Under the pieces are notes generated by a model, which was not told where the DNA came from, did no database searches, and was given only the letters and a program-made list of their open reading frames with translations. Shown here in pieces: positions 1-6,899 of a stretch of DNA of 64,000 bases (positions are counted from its first letter, which is position 1; each line of letters starts with the position of its first letter). This stretch comes from Pseudomonadota bacterium (GTDB lineage: Archaea > Thermoplasmatota > SW-10-69-26 > JACQPN01 > JAJPHT01): NCBI GenBank assembly GCA_021325135.1, contig JAJPHT010000029.1, positions 1-64,000 of the forward strand, read 5' to 3'. The translations under genes were made by a program, and so were the position numbers.

Positions 1-107
1 CCGACGTTCCCTCCTCCACCCTCGCCGGCTTCTCCAACATGACCGGCATCCTGGCCTTCTGCGCGACGAAGAACCTCAGCGTGGGCGGCGCCTACCGCGT
101 CCGCTGA
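1..107 (+). CDS. C-terminal end of a truncated protein
   Basis: An open frame enters from the left edge and ends at TGA 105-107, giving 34 residues ending GGAYRVR. The stretch contains a lone Cys and Gly/Ser/Thr-rich sequence such as might close a secreted beta-rich protein, but nothing identifies a family. The next gene lies on the opposite strand, so this is the last gene of its unit. The start and most of the protein are outside the window; function unknown. Confidence 0.5.
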   Translation, partial: DVPSSTLAGFSNMTGILAFCATKNLSVGGAYRVR

Positions 108-176
108 ACCTCCCCTTCACGAAGCATCGGTTGGTCCCCGGCTGCGGATTGGGGTTCGCTCCCCTCCGCGGTCGTC

Positions 177-253
177 CCCGCAGGCTTTGCATCCCCTGCG
201 GGAATGGTTCGCAAGATCGGTCCCAGTCTCCGGCGCTTTTCAGCGGGCGCCGG
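177..253. terminator. Two hairpins between convergent genes
   Basis: Two stem-loops occupy the gap between the convergent partial gene and the SRPBCC gene. CCCGCAGG (177-184) pairs with CCTGCGGG (195-202), and CCGGCGC (230-236) pairs with GCGCCGG (247-253) around a loop beginning TTTT. No long T-run follows either stem, so a termination role is inferred from position only. Confidence 0.3.
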
Positions 254-268
254 GGGAATTCTCGGTGT

Positions 269-709
269 TCACGGCCGCGCTTCGAGGATCTGCTTGAGGC
301 GCGCGAGGTCCTTCTGGTTGGCGCGGCGCATGGCGCTGGCCATGGCGGGGGCGGCGATCCGGGCGAAGCCTTGGGGCTCGCCGCGGTTGCGCAGGGTCAT
401 GCGCGTGGCGCCGTCACCTTCGGGGGTCCACGTGTAGGTGGTCTCCATGGGGAAGGGGCCTTCGGCGGTGCGCATGACGAGGCGCTCGCCCGGGGCGAAG
501 TCGGTGACCTCGTAGGTGTAGGCGAGGCGTCGTCCGAGGAAGCGGGCGGTGAACGCGATGCGCGAGCCGACGCGCAGCGGGGGTGGGGTCTCCCAGCGGG
601 CGGAGACGATGTTGACGTACCAGGCGGGGGCGTTCGCGGGGTCGGCGGCGTAGGCGGCCACCTCGGCGGGCGGGCGCGCGATCACGGTCTCGGTGAGGAC
701 GTCGACCAT
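269..709 (-). CDS. SRPBCC (START/polyketide-cyclase fold) protein
   Basis: A 146-residue cytosolic protein with the SRPBCC layout: an N-terminal strand VLTETVIARPPAEVAAYAAD, a middle of alternating strands (RIAFTARFLGRRLAYTYEVTDF, then ERLVMRT and a TTYTWTP strand) and a long C-terminal helix ending LARLKQILEARP. This fold usually encloses a hydrophobic ligand; many members are uncharacterised polyketide-cyclase-like or SMU.574-type proteins. It starts 6 bp after the ribH stop on the same strand, so it is probably the last cistron of the riboflavin operon, although nothing in the protein ties it to flavins. Length is normal for a single-domain member. The fold assignment is fairly secure; the ligand is unknown. 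Confidence 0.8.
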   Translation of the reverse strand: MVDVLTETVIARPPAEVAAYAADPANAPAWYVNIVSARWETPPPLRVGSRIAFTARFLGRRLAYTYEVTDFAPGERLVMRTAEGPFPMETTYTWTPEGDGATRMTLRNRGEPQGFARIAAPAMASAMRRANQKDLARLKQILEARP

Positions 710-715
710 GGGGCC

Positions 716-1123
716 TCAGATGCCGGCGAGGGCGCGGTGCGTCTTGACGACGCTCTCGACGGCGTGGCGGCCCACGTCGACGCGGGCCTCGGCCTGGAGG
801 CGCGTCATGCCGGGACCGGTGATGGCGAGGCCGACGGGCTTCTCGAACTCGACGGCGAGGTCGGCGGCCTTGCGGCTGCTGTGGCCGGCGACGATCTGGT
901 CATGGCCGGTCTCGCCTTGGATGACGCAGCCGATGACGACAACCGCATCCACATCCTTGCGCTTCAGGAGCTTCTTGATGGGGAGGCTCGTGTCGAAGAC
1001 GCCCGCCGTCCACACGACGGGGCCGTTCTCCTCGCCCAGGAACTCGGCGTGGGCCTTGGCGCGCTCCAGCATCCGGGAGGTGATATCGTAATTGAACTCG
1101 GCCACAACGTATGCGATCTTCAT
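716..1123 (-). CDS. ribH: 6,7-dimethyl-8-ribityllumazine synthase
   Basis: Condenses 5-amino-6-ribitylamino-uracil with 3,4-dihydroxy-2-butanone 4-phosphate to form lumazine, the penultimate riboflavin step. The 135-residue protein has the family hallmarks: N-terminal strand followed by EFNYDIT (residues 9-15), the substrate loop VVVIGCVIQGETGHDQIV (61-78) with the probable catalytic His74, and PVGLAITGPGMT before the last helices. Length is near that of archaeal orthologues, which assemble into pentamers or icosahedra. It begins 1 bp after the ribC stop (ATG at 1123), so the two are almost certainly cotranscribed. The canonical loop reads GAVIRG.T.H; the variation here is mild and does not affect the call. 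Confidence 0.93.
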   Translation of the reverse strand: MKIAYVVAEFNYDITSRMLERAKAHAEFLGEENGPVVWTAGVFDTSLPIKKLLKRKDVDAVVVIGCVIQGETGHDQIVAGHSSRKAADLAVEFEKPVGLAITGPGMTRLQAEARVDVGRHAVESVVKTHRALAGI

Positions 1124-1124
1124 G

Positions 1125-1718
1125 TCAATGCTTCCCTGCGTTGCTGGAGCCTGATAGCTTGCTGCCGGCCTCGCTGCGCGCGCTGCCGGGGTTGGCGGGG
1201 TCGGCGCCCTTGGGCGCGTCGTAGCGCGCCTGGAACGGGTTGACGCCGGGGCGCAGCTCGCCGGTGGGGCCCACGTCGGCGTAGCCTTGGCGCTGGCCCG
1301 TGCCGGCGCGGGGGGTCAGCGCGGTGGGACCCTTGAGGAGGGCCAGCGCGTTGAGGGCGTGCTCGCTGGCGCGGTTGGCGCAGAGCGCCTCCAGCTCCTT
1401 CGCGCTCTTGGCCTCGTCGAGGTGGACGAAGACCTCGACGATGTGCTTGCCCGCGTTGATCTGCGCCCACTGGAGGCCCATGCTGGCGACGTGCGCGCTC
1501 TGCTTGTCCACCGCCTCGGGGCCGGGCATGCCGCACGCGATGCAGACGTCGCAGCCCGCGTCGAGGAGGCGCTTGCACGCGACGGCGAGGTCCTTGATGC
1601 CGGGGACGGTGTAGCGCTCGATGCGCAGGCCCGTGGCGTTGGTCTGGAGCGTGCGCACGACGATGCCGCCCATGTCGACGGACGCGAAGGTGGTGTCCAC
1701 GACCCCGATGCGGCTCAC
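1125..1718 (-). CDS. ribC: Archaeal-type riboflavin synthase
   Basis: Dismutates two lumazine molecules to riboflavin. This is the archaeal enzyme, related in sequence to lumazine synthase rather than to bacterial RibE. Signatures: start MSRIGVVDTTFASVDMG, the RYTVPGIKDLAVACKRLL segment, the CDVCIACGMPGP loop (about residues 55-66), and WAQINAGKHIVEVFVHLDEA. At 197 residues it is about 40 longer than the usual ~155; the extra part is a C-terminal Ala/Gly/Ser/Pro-rich low-complexity tail. The GTG start overlaps the ribL TGA (GTGA, 1715-1718), implying translational coupling. A pairing partner for ribH directly downstream confirms the assignment. Confidence 0.93.
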   Translation of the reverse strand: MSRIGVVDTTFASVDMGGIVVRTLQTNATGLRIERYTVPGIKDLAVACKRLLDAGCDVCIACGMPGPEAVDKQSAHVASMGLQWAQINAGKHIVEVFVHLDEAKSAKELEALCANRASEHALNALALLKGPTALTPRAGTGQRQGYADVGPTGELRPGVNPFQARYDAPKGADPANPGSARSEAGSKLSGSSNAGKH

Positions 1719-2176
1719 GGCGCGCCCTCCTTGCCCGTGGGGTCGTAGAGGTCGAGGATGCGCCGCACGATCTTCCTCGTGCCGTTGAGGTCGTGCTCGT
1801 CGAACCTGGGGCAGCGCTGCACCTCGACGTGGCCCATGCCGCGCTTGGCCAGCTCGGCCTTGATCTCCTCGGCGCGGTGGTAGTCGTCGTAGCCCAGGGC
1901 GATGACGTCGGGCTTCACGGCGGCGACGGTGGCGTACTGGTCGACGGGGCTGCCCAGGATGGCGCTGTCCACGGGCTTCAGCGCCGCGACGAGGGCGAGG
2001 CGCTGCTCCTGCGGGATGATGGGCTGGTGCTTGCGCTTCGCGACCATGACGTCCGTCGCGACGACGACCACCAGCTCATCGCCCATCTTCTTGGCCTCGG
2101 TGAGGTAGTGGACGTGGCCCAGGTGCAGCAGGTCGAAGACGCCGGCTGCCATCACGCGCTTGGCCATCGGGGTCAC
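1715..2176 (-). CDS. ribL: Archaeal FAD synthetase (cytidylyltransferase family)
   Basis: Adenylates FMN to FAD. The 153-residue protein is a single nucleotidyltransferase domain with HLGH (residues 18-21) near the N-terminus after MAAGVFDLLH, and near the C-terminus the LNGTRKIVRRIL helix that takes the place of the family's STTxII motif. Glycerol-3-phosphate cytidylyltransferases share this architecture, but archaeal RibL enzymes have the same fold and length, and the position inside a ribB-ribC-ribH operon makes FAD synthetase the best call. The GTG start at 2176 overlaps the ribB TGA (GTGA); an in-frame ATG three codons later is an alternative start. Confidence 0.88.
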   Translation of the reverse strand: MTPMAKRVMAAGVFDLLHLGHVHYLTEAKKMGDELVVVVATDVMVAKRKHQPIIPQEQRLALVAALKPVDSAILGSPVDQYATVAAVKPDVIALGYDDYHRAEEIKAELAKRGMGHVEVQRCPRFDEHDLNGTRKIVRRILDLYDPTGKEGAP

Positions 2177-2886
2177 GCACGAGCGGTGGCCGCTTCAAGC
2201 TTGACCCAGGCCTGCTCGACGTCCTGGCCGTGGAGGAGGACGCCGCTGTGCTGGTCGGCCCAGCGCTGCGCGTCCGCGACGCGGCGCGCCTTGCCGTCGT
2301 CGGCGAGCATCTCGGCGCCCACGACGACGGGGGTGATGCCGGCGAGGCGCGCGAGGGCGACGGCGATCTCGGTGTGCCCCTTGCGGTCGTGGAGGAGGCG
2401 CGTGGCGCCGACGCAGAGGTGGACGTGGCCGGGCGCGCGGAAGGCCTTGCCGAAGGCGTCCAGCACGGCGGGCTGGGGCTCGACGAGGGCGCGGCGGGCG
2501 AGCTTGCCGAACTCGCCCACGGTGAGGGCGCGGTCGTTGTCGGTGATGCCGGTGAACGTCTGGCGGTGGTTGAGGGTGAGGCTGAAGCTGGAGCGCGTGT
2601 CGTAGCGGATGTCGTTGGGGATGAGGCGCTTGAGCACCGGGTGCCGACCGCTGTCCTCGGCGTAGAGGTCCTGGAGGAAGGGCAGCTCCAGCGCGGCGCC
2701 CACCCGGGGATCGACCGCGAGGAAGACGAGGCCGCCGGCATCCTGCCTCAGCGCGCGGATCTGCGCGGGCGTCGCGGTCTCGGCGGCGAAGAAGAGGTCG
2801 CACTCCTCCTCGCGGCCGTCGGCGTCGTAGAGGAGCACGGGTCGGCCCGCGCGGAGGTTCGCGCAGGCCTGGTCGAGGGTGGACAC
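2173..2886 (-). CDS. ribB: 3,4-dihydroxy-2-butanone 4-phosphate synthase
   Basis: Converts ribulose 5-phosphate to the four-carbon riboflavin precursor plus formate. The 237 residues show the RibB pattern: an acidic metal/substrate loop DADGREEECDLFFAAE (about 21-36), GGLVFLAVDP, the segment SFSLTLNHRQTFTGITDNDRA, and the C-terminal RKGHTEIAVALARLAG helix equivalent to the family R.GHTEA.VDL..LAG. It is a stand-alone RibB with no RibA domain, as expected in archaea. It is the first cistron of the ribB-L-C-H unit, with a GTGA coupling to ribL. A 16-bp palindrome 32 bp upstream is the obvious place for control. Confidence 0.92.
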   Translation of the reverse strand: MSTLDQACANLRAGRPVLLYDADGREEECDLFFAAETATPAQIRALRQDAGGLVFLAVDPRVGAALELPFLQDLYAEDSGRHPVLKRLIPNDIRYDTRSSFSLTLNHRQTFTGITDNDRALTVGEFGKLARRALVEPQPAVLDAFGKAFRAPGHVHLCVGATRLLHDRKGHTEIAVALARLAGITPVVVGAEMLADDGKARRVADAQRWADQHSGVLLHGQDVEQAWVKLEAATARA

Positions 2887-2917
2887 AAGGGGTCCAACCC
2901 CCGTTGGAGTTTCAAGG

Positions 2918-2933
2918 TTGGGTAATTACCCAA
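2918..2933. promoter_or_regulatory. Perfect palindrome upstream of the rib operon
   Basis: TTGGGTAATTACCCAA is a 16-bp perfect inverted repeat, 32 bp upstream of the ribB ATG and just beyond the S17e stop. It is the only AT-containing stretch in the 54-bp gap, so it may also contain the promoter AT box. A second small stem, CCAAC(N4)GTTGG at 2894-2907, lies between it and the start. In many archaea riboflavin genes are repressed by RbkR, a winged-helix plus CTP-dependent riboflavin kinase protein that binds palindromes; this site is a plausible target by position and symmetry. The RbkR motif itself was not matched. Confidence 0.6.
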
Positions 2934-2940
2934 AAAGACG

Positions 2941-3135
2941 TTAGACGACGTCCTGCTGGAGGCGGTAGCGCGTGACGTAGCCCGCGATGCGGTTGCGCAT
3001 GGCCTTGCCCTGGATCTCGGCCAGTTCGTCCACGGCCTTCTTGTTGTGGTCGAAGTCGGCGGTGAAGCGGTCGGGGAAGCGCTCGACGAGCTCGATGGCG
3101 ACGCGCTTGATGTAGGTCGGACGGATGTTGCCCAT
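2941..3135 (-). CDS. rps17e: 30S ribosomal protein S17e
   Basis: A small ribosomal subunit protein found only in archaea and eukaryotes. The 64-residue sequence begins [20 protein letters not shown], the classic S17e start, continues [17 protein letters not shown], and ends [16 protein letters not shown] followed by a short tail. I chose ATG 3135 over an in-frame GTG at 3144, because MGNIR is the conserved beginning and a GGTG Shine-Dalgarno-like stretch lies 6 nt upstream of that ATG. A TATA-like box at 3229-3238 would give a leader of about 70 nt. It precedes the rib operon on the same strand but is separated from it by the palindrome at 2918. Confidence 0.93.
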   Translation of the reverse strand: MGNIRPTYIKRVAIELVERFPDRFTADFDHNKKAVDELAEIQGKAMRNRIAGYVTRYRLQQDVV

Positions 3136-3228
3136 GGGGTTCACCTGCCCGGGGGGCCGAGGCCCTGGCCTTTCCGCGCAGAAGTCCGCGCGGACGCTCC
3201 CGGTGCGAGCCGCCGAAGCCGGCCCGCC

Positions 3229-3238
3229 CTCATAAGCC
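3229..3238 (-). promoter_or_regulatory. TATA-like box for rps17e
   Basis: GGCTTATGAG on the minus strand is the AT-rich box in an otherwise GC-rich gap between the small conserved gene and rps17e. Similar CTTAT-type boxes precede several other genes here. Role inferred from position. Confidence 0.4.
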
Positions 3239-3252
3239 CTTCGGGCGCGGGC

Positions 3253-3450
3253 TCACGCCCGCTTCAGCACCGGCATGCCCGTGGTGGGCACGATCTTCAC
3301 CGAGAAGCCGGGGGGCATGTCGGCGGGCGTGCCGCTCTTGGGCTCGCCGCGGCTGAAGAAGTAGATCGTCTGGTCGCGGCCGCCGTTGAGACGGACCTCG
3401 CGGCGGTAGAGCGTCCATTGCCCCTTGTCGGTCTGGTGATTGTAGACCAT
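3253..3450 (-). CDS. Small conserved protein with QTIYFFS core
   Basis: A 65-residue protein beginning MVYNHQTDKGQWTLYRRE, with core NGGRDQTIYFFSRGEPKSG and end PGFSVKIVPTTGMPVLKRA. This matches a widespread small family of archaea and bacteria whose members share a short Lys/Arg-rich start, a GG(R/K).QTIYYFS centre and a TG(L/M)PVLKK end; I know no assigned function. ATG 3450 is strongly supported by a near-consensus Shine-Dalgarno sequence, GAGGAGGT, 5 nt upstream. The frame runs further upstream, but without conserved sequence. It sits between the deoxyhypusine synthase and S17e genes, which suggests a housekeeping context only. Confidence 0.78.
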   Translation of the reverse strand: MVYNHQTDKGQWTLYRREVRLNGGRDQTIYFFSRGEPKSGTPADMPPGFSVKIVPTTGMPVLKRA

Positions 3451-3535
3451 GACAGACCTCCTCAAGGGGGCAACGCCGCCGAGGGGTCCTAAGGATGCCG
3501 GAAAACGTCGGTCCGTCGGCGCCGGAACGAGGGGC

Positions 3536-4501
3536 CTATCCACCCAGCGCGGCCGCCACCATGAGGGGCAGGATCACCGTGGCGTCCCCCTCGACGTTGA
3601 CCAGGCGCGCGTCCTCCTTGACCTTGCCCCACGAGATGGCCTCCTCCAGGCGCGCGCCGCTGAGGCTGCCGTCGTGCTCCACCGCGGTCGTGACGTAGAC
3701 CGCGTAGTCGAGCCCGCCGCGGAACTGGCTCCACCAGATGACGTGGTGCTTGCTGATGCCGCCGCCCACCATGAGCGCGCCAAGCTCCTCCGCCTCGAAC
3801 GCCAGGTCGCTCAAGGCCTGCTCGTCGGCCAGGAGGTCGAAGCCGATGGCGCGGTCGTGCTGATAGCGCGACCAGACCTGGCTCCCCACGCTGCCGTCGG
3901 TGGGCCCCGGCACGAAGACGGGGACGTCCCGCTCGGCGCACGCGCGCAGGATGGAGCCCTCGCTGTGCGGCTCGCGCGCGAGGCGCAGCCCCAGCTCGCG
4001 CGTGAAGTCCTTCGTGCTCCACCGCTTGCGATCGGAGAACATCTCCGCGAGCCACGGCTGCAGGCGCTCCTCCAGGATCTCGCCGTAGCTCTCGTTGGGC
4101 ACCAGCACGTTGCCCAGCCGGTTGACCTCCTCGCGGTGCAGCATGCGGTCGTCCAGGTCGAAGCTGCCGTGGTAGTAGTCGCGCCACGTCCGCGCCAGGT
4201 CGTGGTCCAGCGTGCCGCACGTGGTCACGATGGCGTCCACCATGCCTTCGCGCACCATGCCGGCCAGCACGCCGCGGACCCCTGTTGCACACAGCGCCGC
4301 GGGGAAGGAGAGGATGCGCGTCACGTTCTCCGCGCGGTGCATGCGCCGGAGGATCTCCGCGCCCAGGGCCAGCTTCTTCGCGCTGAACGCGCTGGCCTCG
4401 CCCATCTGCGCGACGAGGTCCGCCGCGCCCATGCCCGGACGGATCGCCATGTCCTTGACCGGCGTGAGATGCGCGCGGACGCCCTTGGGGTCCCTGCTCA
4501 T
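3536..4501 (-). CDS. dys: Deoxyhypusine synthase
   Basis: Transfers the butylamine group of spermidine to a lysine of aIF5A, the first step of hypusine formation. The 321 residues show a Rossmann-like NAD-binding fold with FPAALCATGVRGVLAGMVREG, the segment DAIVTTCGTLDHDLAR, FVPGPTDGSVGSQVW, GGGISKHHVIWWSQFRGGLDYAVYVTTA, and the active-site EAISWGKVK near the C-terminus, where Lys293 is the expected enzyme-intermediate lysine. Length matches archaeal orthologues. The gene is divergent from a small membrane-protein gene and shares an 84-bp intergenic region with it. aIF5A is not encoded in this window. Confidence 0.95.
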   Translation of the reverse strand: MSRDPKGVRAHLTPVKDMAIRPGMGAADLVAQMGEASAFSAKKLALGAEILRRMHRAENVTRILSFPAALCATGVRGVLAGMVREGMVDAIVTTCGTLDHDLARTWRDYYHGSFDLDDRMLHREEVNRLGNVLVPNESYGEILEERLQPWLAEMFSDRKRWSTKDFTRELGLRLAREPHSEGSILRACAERDVPVFVPGPTDGSVGSQVWSRYQHDRAIGFDLLADEQALSDLAFEAEELGALMVGGGISKHHVIWWSQFRGGLDYAVYVTTAVEHDGSLSGARLEEAISWGKVKEDARLVNVEGDATVILPLMVAAALGG

Positions 4502-4528
4502 GGGCCGCCCACCGCCCGTCCCCCGAAA

Positions 4529-4540
4529 AGGATTATCGAT
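4529..4540. promoter_or_regulatory. Shared AT box between divergent genes
   Basis: GGATTATCGAT (about 4530-4540) is the only AT-rich segment between the divergent deoxyhypusine synthase and membrane-protein genes. Read either way it has a TATA-like core (GATTATC or GATAATC) at 28-50 bp from the two starts, so it may serve both directions. Confidence 0.4.
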
Positions 4541-4585
4541 GCCCCGGCCGGAAGAGGGAATGCGCCCAGGCCTCCAGCGCCCCCC

Positions 4586-4912
4586 ATGGGAGCGACCCGA
4601 TTGGCCCTCTACCTGCTGGGCCTGCTCATCGTCGTCGTCGCCGCGTGGGTGTTCCTCACCCAGACGCCCTTCGGGCGCACGATCCCCGCGAGCCTCGCGC
4701 TCGTGCTGATCCTGCTGCTCGTGGGCATCGGCGTCATGGCGGCGGCCAACGGCATCAACGACACCCGCGTCACGCGCCGCGTCATGCGCCAGGGCACGGC
4801 CCCGTACCCGCCGCCCCCGGCGACCTACGAGCGCCGCGTCTACGACACGCGCTACGAGCCCGAGCCCCCCGTCGAGGGGGAGACCGTCGTGGACGAGCGA
4901 AGGTTCGACTGA
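4586..4912 (+). CDS. Small two-helix membrane protein
   Basis: A 108-residue protein with two hydrophobic segments, LALYLLGLLIVVVAAWVFL (about 6-24) and SLALVLILLLVGIGVMAAA (about 36-54), followed by a cytosol-like Arg- and Pro-rich tail (TRRVMRQGTAPYPPPPATYERR) and an acidic end. ATG 4586 is the first in-frame ATG after the AT box at 4529-4540. No family recognised. Its stop abuts the stop of the next, opposite-strand gene so that the two stops form TGATCA. Coding is supported by the hydrophobic profile and strong GC3 bias. Confidence 0.65.
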   Translation: MGATRLALYLLGLLIVVVAAWVFLTQTPFGRTIPASLALVLILLLVGIGVMAAANGINDTRVTRRVMRQGTAPYPPPPATYERRVYDTRYEPEPPVEGETVVDERRFD

Positions 4913-5365
4913 TCAGAGGCGACGCTGCGCAGGCACGAAGGAAATCTGCCCGCCGCCCTCGGCGCGGGCGACCTTCGCCTGGAAGACGTAGTGGTGCGGC
5001 ACGCGCATCTCGCGCCCCGTCCACCAGGGGCAGCGCGTGCAGCGGTAGCCCGTCTGCGCCGTGGCGCCCGTGAGCGTCCGGTTGGCGGTGCGCCGCAGCT
5101 TGGAATGGCACACGGGGCAGCGTTCCAGGTCGGGGGTGGGGCCGTCGCTGCGCGTGCGCACCGTGAGCCCCACGAGGCCGCTGCGCACTGCGAGCACGCG
5201 CACGCGCGCGGGCGTCACGGCCGCGCCGCGGCGCTTGAGCTGGCGGTTCACCAATTCGGCGAGGCGCGTCTGCGACGCCACGGTGCCCTCCTCCAGGATC
5301 ACCTTCACGAGGATGGCGACGACCTCCTCGTCCTTGAGGCGCTTGCGGGGCGCGGGCTCGGCCAC
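4913..5365 (-). CDS. Winged-helix-like protein with C-terminal zinc ribbon
   Basis: A 150-residue protein with two parts. Residues ~1-75 form a helical region (DEEVVAILVKVILEEGTVASQTRLAELVNRQL) compatible with a winged-helix DNA-binding fold. Residues ~83-113 contain CPVCHSKL and CTRCPWW, two Cys pairs about 26 residues apart forming a zinc ribbon, followed by a TGREMRVPHHYVF strand. This combination is typical of archaeal predicted transcriptional regulators, but I cannot name a family or target. GTG 5365 is the only reasonable in-frame start after the stop of the upstream CBS gene (TAG 5404-5406). It lies 38 bp downstream of that gene on the same strand and may be cotranscribed. Confidence 0.65.
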   Translation of the reverse strand: MAEPAPRKRLKDEEVVAILVKVILEEGTVASQTRLAELVNRQLKRRGAAVTPARVRVLAVRSGLVGLTVRTRSDGPTPDLERCPVCHSKLRRTANRTLTGATAQTGYRCTRCPWWTGREMRVPHHYVFQAKVARAEGGGQISFVPAQRRL

Positions 5366-5403
5366 GAGGCCCCACGAGCCAGGCCGCTTATCGCCCTTGC
5401 GGA

Positions 5404-6183
5404 CTACGCCTTGACGTAGGGCAGCAGGTCGCCCCGCGTCACGATGCCGGCCACGCGCTCGCCGCGGAGCACCGGGAGGCACCCCACGTCCTCGCGCTTC
5501 ATGGTGCGCGCGGCCTCGGTCACCGTCGTCTCCGGGGCGCCCGTGGTGACGGCGCGCGTCATGATGTCCTCCACGAGGAAGCGCTGGAGAGCGGCGGGCT
5601 GGTGCTTGTCGGCGACGCTGTCCTTGAAGCGCGCGAGCCCCGTGGCGACGTCCATCTCGCCCACGACGCCCACGAGGCGCCCGCCCTCCAGCACCGGGAG
5701 GCGCTCGACGTGGTGATCCACCATCATGCGACGCGCGTGGATGACGCGGTCGCTGGGCGCCACGACGTGGAGCGTCTTCGTCATGACCTCCTCCAGCGTC
5801 CTCGTCGACTCGACGTGGGGGAGCAGGTCGCTGCACGTGACGACGCCCACGCACGTCGAGTCGTGGAGCACGGGGAGGAGGCCCGCGTCGTCCTCGGAGA
5901 GGAGCTGGCGCACCTGGACGATCTCGGTCTCGGGCCCCACGGTGGCGAAGCGCTTGCGCATGGCGGAAGAGACGTGGAGGTGGCTCGCGGGCACGCCGCG
6001 GTTCTTGATGGCGCCAAGCTCGTCGGCGACGTCGCCGTCCACCAGGAGGCCGATGACCGCGCCGCGCTCCAGGACGACGAGCTTGCTCACGCGGTGCTTC
6101 CGCATGGTCTCCAGCACCCAGTCGAGGCGCTCGTCCTTGTCCGTGGTGATGGGCGATCGCGTCATGACGTCCTTGGCTCGCAT
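5404..6183 (-). CDS. Four-CBS-domain protein
   Basis: A 259-residue protein made of four consecutive CBS domains, i.e. two Bateman modules. It begins MRAKDVMTRSPITTDKDERL; each repeat has the strand-helix pattern and closes with a G(V/L)(V/L)..GD(V/L) motif, as in VIGLLVDGDVA, CVGVVTCSDLL, LVGVVGEMDVA and VAGIVTRGDLL. Such stand-alone proteins bind adenosine nucleotides or SAM and act as energy or ligand sensors; no effector domain is attached. ATG 6183 is preferred over an upstream in-frame start at 6300 because the first CBS domain begins there and a CCTATTTGC box at 6213-6222 would give a very short leader. Confidence 0.88.
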   Translation of the reverse strand: MRAKDVMTRSPITTDKDERLDWVLETMRKHRVSKLVVLERGAVIGLLVDGDVADELGAIKNRGVPASHLHVSSAMRKRFATVGPETEIVQVRQLLSEDDAGLLPVLHDSTCVGVVTCSDLLPHVESTRTLEEVMTKTLHVVAPSDRVIHARRMMVDHHVERLPVLEGGRLVGVVGEMDVATGLARFKDSVADKHQPAALQRFLVEDIMTRAVTTGAPETTVTEAARTMKREDVGCLPVLRGERVAGIVTRGDLLPYVKA

Positions 6184-6212
6184 CGGGCTCCCACGCCCAT
6201 GCCCCGCGAGCG

Positions 6213-6222
6213 TGCAAATAGG
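6213..6222 (-). promoter_or_regulatory. TATA-like box for the CBS gene
   Basis: CCTATTTGCA on the minus strand lies about 30 bp upstream of the CBS-protein ATG (6183), which predicts a transcript with a leader of about 10 nt or less. Confidence 0.4.
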
Positions 6223-6301
6223 CTTGCGCCCGATCCCCACTTTCGTTCCACTCTCCCCAAAAGCCAAGCTGCGCGCCCCCGCTGCCCGCTCGGGAAGCAC
6301 C

Positions 6302-6811
6302 TTGAGCAGCGTCTACGAGCGCGAACTGAAAGGCATCCTCAGCGGCGACGAGGACGCCATCCGCCGCTCCACGAAGACCTGCTCCCCCGAGGAGGCCGCC
6401 TCCTACCTCAAGGCGCGCCACCGCCCCTTCCTCGTCGTGCGCGGCGCGGGCTCGCTGGGCGTCGACCTCGTCGCCCTGCGCGGCGACGTCAGCTTCCCCA
6501 TCGAGGTGAAGAGCGCCAGCGCCGACGTCATCCACTTCGCGGACGGCAGCAAGCGCAACCAGGACCAGGCGGACGCCATGCAGAAGGAGTGCAGCCGCGC
6601 CTCGGTCATCCCCCTCTACGCCTTCCGCAGGAAAGGCGTGCGCGGCGACTCGTGGCGCGTCCACACGCTCCCCACCGATAACCTCCCCCCGCGCATCGCG
6701 GTCCTCTACGACCGCATCCCCAAGGTGGAACGGACCGAGAAGGGCAACTACGTCCTGCGCTGGCAGAACGGACTGCCCCTCTCGAAGTTCGTCGAGTACC
6801 TCTGTGGATAG
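6302..6811 (+). CDS. hjc: Archaeal Holliday junction resolvase (Hjc-like)
   Basis: Predicted structure-specific endonuclease that cuts four-way DNA junctions. The PD-(D/E)xK nuclease core is visible: an N-terminal ERE (E6/E8), VVRGAGSLGVDLVAL with D55, and FPIEVKSAS with E68 and K70. The first catalytic Glu and the VRGAGS strand are about 40 residues apart, longer than in compact Hjc enzymes, and the C-terminal half (RGDSWRVHTL, NYVLRWQNGLPLSKFVEY) is also extended; 169 residues against about 120-140. The start is probably TTG 6302, since the nuclease fold begins there and upstream frame is non-conserved. It is divergent from the CBS gene. A general PD-(D/E)xK nuclease is the alternative. Confidence 0.8.
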   Translation: MSSVYERELKGILSGDEDAIRRSTKTCSPEEAASYLKARHRPFLVVRGAGSLGVDLVALRGDVSFPIEVKSASADVIHFADGSKRNQDQADAMQKECSRASVIPLYAFRRKGVRGDSWRVHTLPTDNLPPRIAVLYDRIPKVERTEKGNYVLRWQNGLPLSKFVEYLCG

Positions 6812-6899
6812 GGGGGTTTCAGGGGGCGCAGCCCCCTGACGTTTCGGTCGTCTGCTGGAACGGATATCACGTCAGGGGGCTGCGCCCCCCGAACCCCCC
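6811..6899. repeat. Long imperfect inverted repeat
   Basis: The left arm 6811-6842 and right arm 6869-6899 are reverse complements apart from one base mismatch and one indel, with a 26-base loop. Each arm contains the smaller palindrome GGGGGCGCAGCCCCC, so the element can form one long hairpin or two short ones. It begins right at the stop of the resolvase gene. A related single arm occurs at 37359-37387 and a similar flanking pair at 10486-10576, so it belongs to a dispersed family. It may end transcription of hjc. Confidence 0.75.

Noticed and set aside
2886..2941. FMN riboswitch upstream of ribB
   Set aside because: The gap is only 54 bp, too short for an FMN aptamer, and none of its conserved segments are present.
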